Shown piece after piece: positions 6,257 through 8,336 of a stretch of 8,336 nucleotides of DNA (within the stretch, counting starts at the first letter, position 1; each line of letters begins with the position of its first letter). The position numbers and the translations under genes are program-made. Origin of the DNA: Gammaproteobacteria bacterium UBA1119. GTDB lineage: Bacteria; Pseudomonadota; Gammaproteobacteria; Pseudomonadales; Azotimanducaceae. A model generated the notes under the pieces. That model was not told the origin of the DNA. It worked only from the letters and a program-made list of their open reading frames with translations, and did no database searches. Where the stretch lies: positions 1 to 8,336 of the forward strand of contig DCBA01000130.1 of assembly GCA_002313255.1 (NCBI GenBank). The letters run 5' to 3'.

Positions 6257-6913
6257 TCAATCCTCTCGGTTCCATGCGCTACCGGCCCAGTCGGTAGGCT
6301 CGCCTTCTCCAGGGACAGGTACTTCTCGTATGCGCTCAGGAACGTCGTCATATTCAAGGCGTAAAGCCTTGCAGCAAACCGCGTGCAGGTTGTATCCCAT
6401 GGTGTGATAGGTCAATTCAAGGATGTCTTCGTCAGAGAGATGGGAGTGCAACGCTTCAAACAGTTCATCCGAGGCCCTTCCTCCCTGTAAAATCAAAGCG
6501 TCCACCCAAGCCAGTACTGCGCGTTCCTTAGCGTCGAAAACATCTGAGACTTGCCAATGAGGTATGGCAGCGATTTGTTCATCGCTAATGCCAAAACGCC
6601 GGGCGGCCTTGCAGTGTTGCGAAAACACGAATTGACTGCTTTGGGTATACCCGGTGCGCATGAGCGCAAGCTCACGGACAATATCATCCAATTGACTGAC
6701 GGCTTTATCGGCAAACATGCCAAACAAGGCAAAGTGACTGGTTGCGTGATCAAAAATGTACGGTACCAAGGCAAACACCGACCACCAATTTCCGGGTGTG
6801 CCCGTGGCCGTGCCCGGCGCCTCAACTGGATCGCGTTCACCGAATATCGCCTTGTAATACTTCAACACGTTTTGTGAAGCTTCGTGTTTTGGAACTTCTC
6901 TTAGTCTTGGCAT
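6257..6913 (-). CDS. Carboxymuconolactone decarboxylase (CMD/AhpD-fold) family protein
   Basis: A 218-residue all-helical protein of the CMD family. The core motif is RELALMRTGYTQSSQFVFSQHCKAARRFGISDEQIAAI (80-116), matching the family pattern of a helix ending E-x-x-x-H followed by A-x-x-x-G. A second helical pair follows, FDAKERAVLAWVDALI (126-141), and then LSDEDILELTYHTMGYNL. AhpD peroxidases carry a CxxC pair at the active site; here there is only HC (H100, C101), so AhpD-type peroxidase or reductase activity is unlikely. Relatives of this length are often annotated as CMD-family proteins in aromatic catabolic clusters, without a proven reaction. The frame extends 19 codons upstream, but GGAGGA at 6920-6925, six bases before the ATG at 6913, clearly sets this start. 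It is divergent from the VOC gene, so the two may share regulation. Confidence 0.88.
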   Translation of the reverse strand: MPRLREVPKHEASQNVLKYYKAIFGERDPVEAPGTATGTPGNWWSVFALVPYIFDHATSHFALFGMFADKAVSQLDDIVRELALMRTGYTQSSQFVFSQHCKAARRFGISDEQIAAIPHWQVSDVFDAKERAVLAWVDALILQGGRASDELFEALHSHLSDEDILELTYHTMGYNLHAVCCKALRLEYDDVPERIREVPVPGEGEPTDWAGSAWNRED

Positions 6914-6919
6914 ATGGAT

Positions 6920-6925
6920 TCCTCC
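6920..6925 (-). promoter_or_regulatory. Ribosome binding site of the CMD gene
   Basis: GGAGGA on the minus strand, six bases before the ATG at 6913. It decides that start over the longer frame beginning at 6970, whose first 19 residues have no family resemblance. Confidence 0.85.
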
Positions 6926-7003
6926 GGTTGTTGCAGCTTTCGTTCTGCTGAATTGAGCGCTACTCGCCATCCTTTGCAGAAAAAACTATCGATTGAAATG
7001 TTG

Positions 7004-7033
7004 TTGACATAGCAGAGAATAGTCAAAGATATT
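7004..7033 (+). promoter_or_regulatory. Sigma-70-like promoter and inverted repeat for the VOC operon
   Basis: A perfect -35 box TTGACA (7004-7009) and a fair -10 box GATATT (7028-7033, four of six) are 18 bases apart. Transcription would begin near 7040 and give a leader of about 90 bases. TTGAC (7004-7008) and GTCAA (7022-7026) form an inverted repeat lying over the promoter with 13 bases between arms, a layout suited to a repressor or activator dimer. The divergent CMD gene starts about 90 bases to the left, so one regulator could control both. No regulator gene is in the window. Confidence 0.5.
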
Positions 7034-7120
7034 GTCTCCTTGTGGTCAAGAATGAACTCCGCTCTGAGCGATGTGTGAATTGGACAGTTCTTCTAGCACG
7101 CGTATCGTTTATCCAATACC

Positions 7121-7125
7121 AGGAG
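7121..7125 (+). promoter_or_regulatory. Ribosome binding site of the VOC gene
   Basis: AGGAG six bases before the ATG at 7132. It selects this start over an in-frame GTG at 7042, which would add 30 residues with no family match and would begin almost at the predicted transcription start. Confidence 0.8.
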
Positions 7126-7131
7126 AAACTC

Positions 7132-7677
7132 ATGCCGACCAATGAAAAGTTCGAGATTAGGGGTATCAACCACTTGGCCTTAGTTTGCAGAGACATGAAA
7201 AAGACTGTGGAATTTTACTCCGGGGTCCTCGGGCTCCCGCTAACTAAGACTATCGAGCTTCCCCGCGGTGCGGGCCAGCACTTTTTTTTCGACATTGGCA
7301 ACGGGGATTCCTTGGCATTTTTCTGGTTTCCAAACGCGGCGGAAAGCCAGCCTGGGATTACGCATGCAGAGGCACTTGTAGGTCATGGCGATATTACTTC
7401 GGCGCACGCATCGATGAATCATGTGGCTTTCGATGTTCCAGAAGACAAGATTGAGGAATACCAACAAAAACTGAAAGCGGCAGGTGTTGAGATTACCGAT
7501 GTCGTCAATCACGATGATTCGGAAACTCAGTCGAGCCCGTCGATTACGGACACTACCTTCGTGCGTTCTATTTACTTTAAGGACCCGGACGGCATCTTAT
7601 TGGAATTTGCTGCCTGGACCAGAGACATGAACGAACAGGACGTTAATTGTGAACCCAGAAGCGTCGATCACGCGTGA
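7132..7677 (+). CDS. VOC-superfamily metalloenzyme (glyoxalase / extradiol-dioxygenase fold)
   Basis: A 181-residue protein with two beta-alpha-beta-beta-beta modules of the vicinal oxygen chelate fold. The first module starts IRGINHLALVCRDMKKTVEFYSGVLGLPL (9-37), and the second MNHVAFDVPEDKIEEYQQKL (95-114). It ends in IYFKDPDGILLEFAAW (147-162). Probable metal ligands are H14, H97 and E158. The fourth VOC position, near LAFFWF, is hydrophobic. This His-His-Glu set matches the facial triad of type I extradiol dioxygenases rather than four-ligand glyoxalase I. Extradiol enzymes are normally about 300 residues with two such domains, so this one is single-domain. The acyl-CoA-dehydrogenase-like gene starts 18 bases after its stop, indicating an operon. 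Family assignment is secure; dioxygenase, isomerase or lyase activity cannot be decided. Confidence 0.9.
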   Translation: MPTNEKFEIRGINHLALVCRDMKKTVEFYSGVLGLPLTKTIELPRGAGQHFFFDIGNGDSLAFFWFPNAAESQPGITHAEALVGHGDITSAHASMNHVAFDVPEDKIEEYQQKLKAAGVEITDVVNHDDSETQSSPSITDTTFVRSIYFKDPDGILLEFAAWTRDMNEQDVNCEPRSVDHA

Positions 7678-7695
7678 AGCTAGGTAGCCCTGGTC

Positions 7696-8336
7696 ATGCG
7701 GGAAGAAGAGCTAGTCGAACGCATTAGGGTCTTGCTCCCCAGCATAACGGAGCATGCGGCGCAGGCCGAACAAGAGCGCAAGCCGGTGGATTCGGTAATG
7801 AAATCCCTTGAGGAAGCGGGGGTCTATAAGTTCTTCGTACCCAAGAGATATGGAGGGTATGAGTTCAGTCTCGGAACTTTCATGGACATTGGCATAATGC
7901 TCGGCGAAAGTTGCCTATCTACGGCCTGGGTGACGACGTTCTGTATGGAACATAACTGGTTGCTCAGCTTGTACAACCGAGAAGCCCAGGACGACATTTT
8001 TGGAAAGCAACCATACATCATTGCGCCGGGCGCTCTCGCGCCGAAGGGTACGGCAACCCCGGTAGACGGCGGTTATCGTATAAATGGTCGCTGGGAGTGG
8101 GCTACCGGCGTGATGCACGCAGATTGGGTGATGGTAGGCGCGTTGACACCCACAGAGGATCCAAAAAAACCTGATCTATGTATGTATCTCATCCCCCGCG
8201 AGGAAGTGAATGTTATTGATACTTGGCACGTTGCCGGGATGGTGGGTACAGGAAGCAACGATATTGAGGTTGAAGACGTATTTGTGCCTGGGCACCGTAA
8301 GCAGAGCGTTGTCGATATGCGCGATGGCTCAAGCCC
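7696..8336 (+). CDS. Acyl-CoA-dehydrogenase-fold flavin monooxygenase (partial, 3' end beyond window)
   Basis: The frame is open from the ATG at 7696 to the window end (213 codons); a full family member is about 390-400 residues. It has the N-terminal helical domain (VMKSLEEAGVYKFFVPKRYGGYE, 34-56) and middle beta domain of acyl-CoA dehydrogenases. Its motifs are those of the group D flavin-dependent monooxygenases such as HsaA and DszC: GRWEWATGVMHADWVMVGA (131-149) and DTWHVAGMVGTGSNDIEVEDVFVP (175-198). HsaA hydroxylates a phenolic steroid intermediate with FMNH2 or FADH2 supplied by a separate reductase. A true acyl-CoA dehydrogenase is the alternative; the catalytic glutamate region lies outside the window. 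The ribosome binding site is weak (AGG at 7682-7684). It lies 18 bases after the VOC gene, so the pair is probably co-transcribed; a reductase would be expected downstream. Confidence 0.88.
   Translation, partial: MREEELVERIRVLLPSITEHAAQAEQERKPVDSVMKSLEEAGVYKFFVPKRYGGYEFSLGTFMDIGIMLGESCLSTAWVTTFCMEHNWLLSLYNREAQDDIFGKQPYIIAPGALAPKGTATPVDGGYRINGRWEWATGVMHADWVMVGALTPTEDPKKPDLCMYLIPREEVNVIDTWHVAGMVGTGSNDIEVEDVFVPGHRKQSVVDMRDGSS

Noticed and set aside
1..8336. CRISPR array, toxin-antitoxin pair, phage or intact insertion sequence.
   Set aside because: No regularly spaced direct repeats, no transposase or integrase motifs, and no small gene pair of that type were seen on either strand.

Overview
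The window looks like a chromosomal stretch of a proteobacterium, most likely an environmental (perhaps marine) gammaproteobacterium. This is inferred from the gene families (Pcm, Rieske oxygenase, HMG-CoA lyase, CMD, VOC and acyl-CoA-dehydrogenase-fold oxygenase), near-even base composition and clear Shine-Dalgarno sites. No 16S gene or other phylogenetic marker is present, so this placement is soft. There are no rRNA or tRNA genes, CRISPR arrays or intact transposases.

Layout. At the left, a minus-strand protein-L-isoaspartate O-methyltransferase with an apparent export signal (92-913) is divergent from a small two-helix membrane protein (1095-1376). A 356-base gene-free leader with an A-rich tract precedes a two-gene operon (1733-3594) for the large and small subunits of a terminal Rieske aromatic-ring dioxygenase. 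No ferredoxin, reductase or dihydrodiol dehydrogenase follows. The small-subunit stop overlaps the ATG of a 12-codon frame that dies at once. A minus-strand gene (3840-4751) then encodes a membrane-anchored protein with two DUF1330-like (dimeric alpha/beta-barrel) domains.

A 429-base gap (4752-5180) holds a G-tract cluster and what reads like the last 27 codons of a lost minus-strand gene. Next is a complete HMG-CoA lyase (5181-6080) with every catalytic residue, followed by a hairpin and an imperfect palindrome. A carboxymuconolactone-decarboxylase-family protein (6257-6913, minus) is divergent from a VOC-family metalloenzyme (7132-7677). Eighteen bases later begins an acyl-CoA-dehydrogenase-fold flavin monooxygenase-like gene that runs off the right edge (7696-8336+).

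How the genes may work together. The Rieske oxygenase, the VOC protein with a 2-His-1-Glu triad, the flavin oxygenase and the CMD protein are typical parts of aromatic, polycyclic or steroid-like catabolism. HMG-CoA lyase would feed acetoacetate and acetyl-CoA to central metabolism. The window therefore reads as part of a catabolic island whose substrate cannot be named from sequence alone. Nothing here is unmistakably a new defence or mobile system. The least familiar items are the twin-DUF1330 membrane protein, the VOC/flavin-oxygenase pair, and several apparent gene remnants and palindromes that hint at rearrangement.
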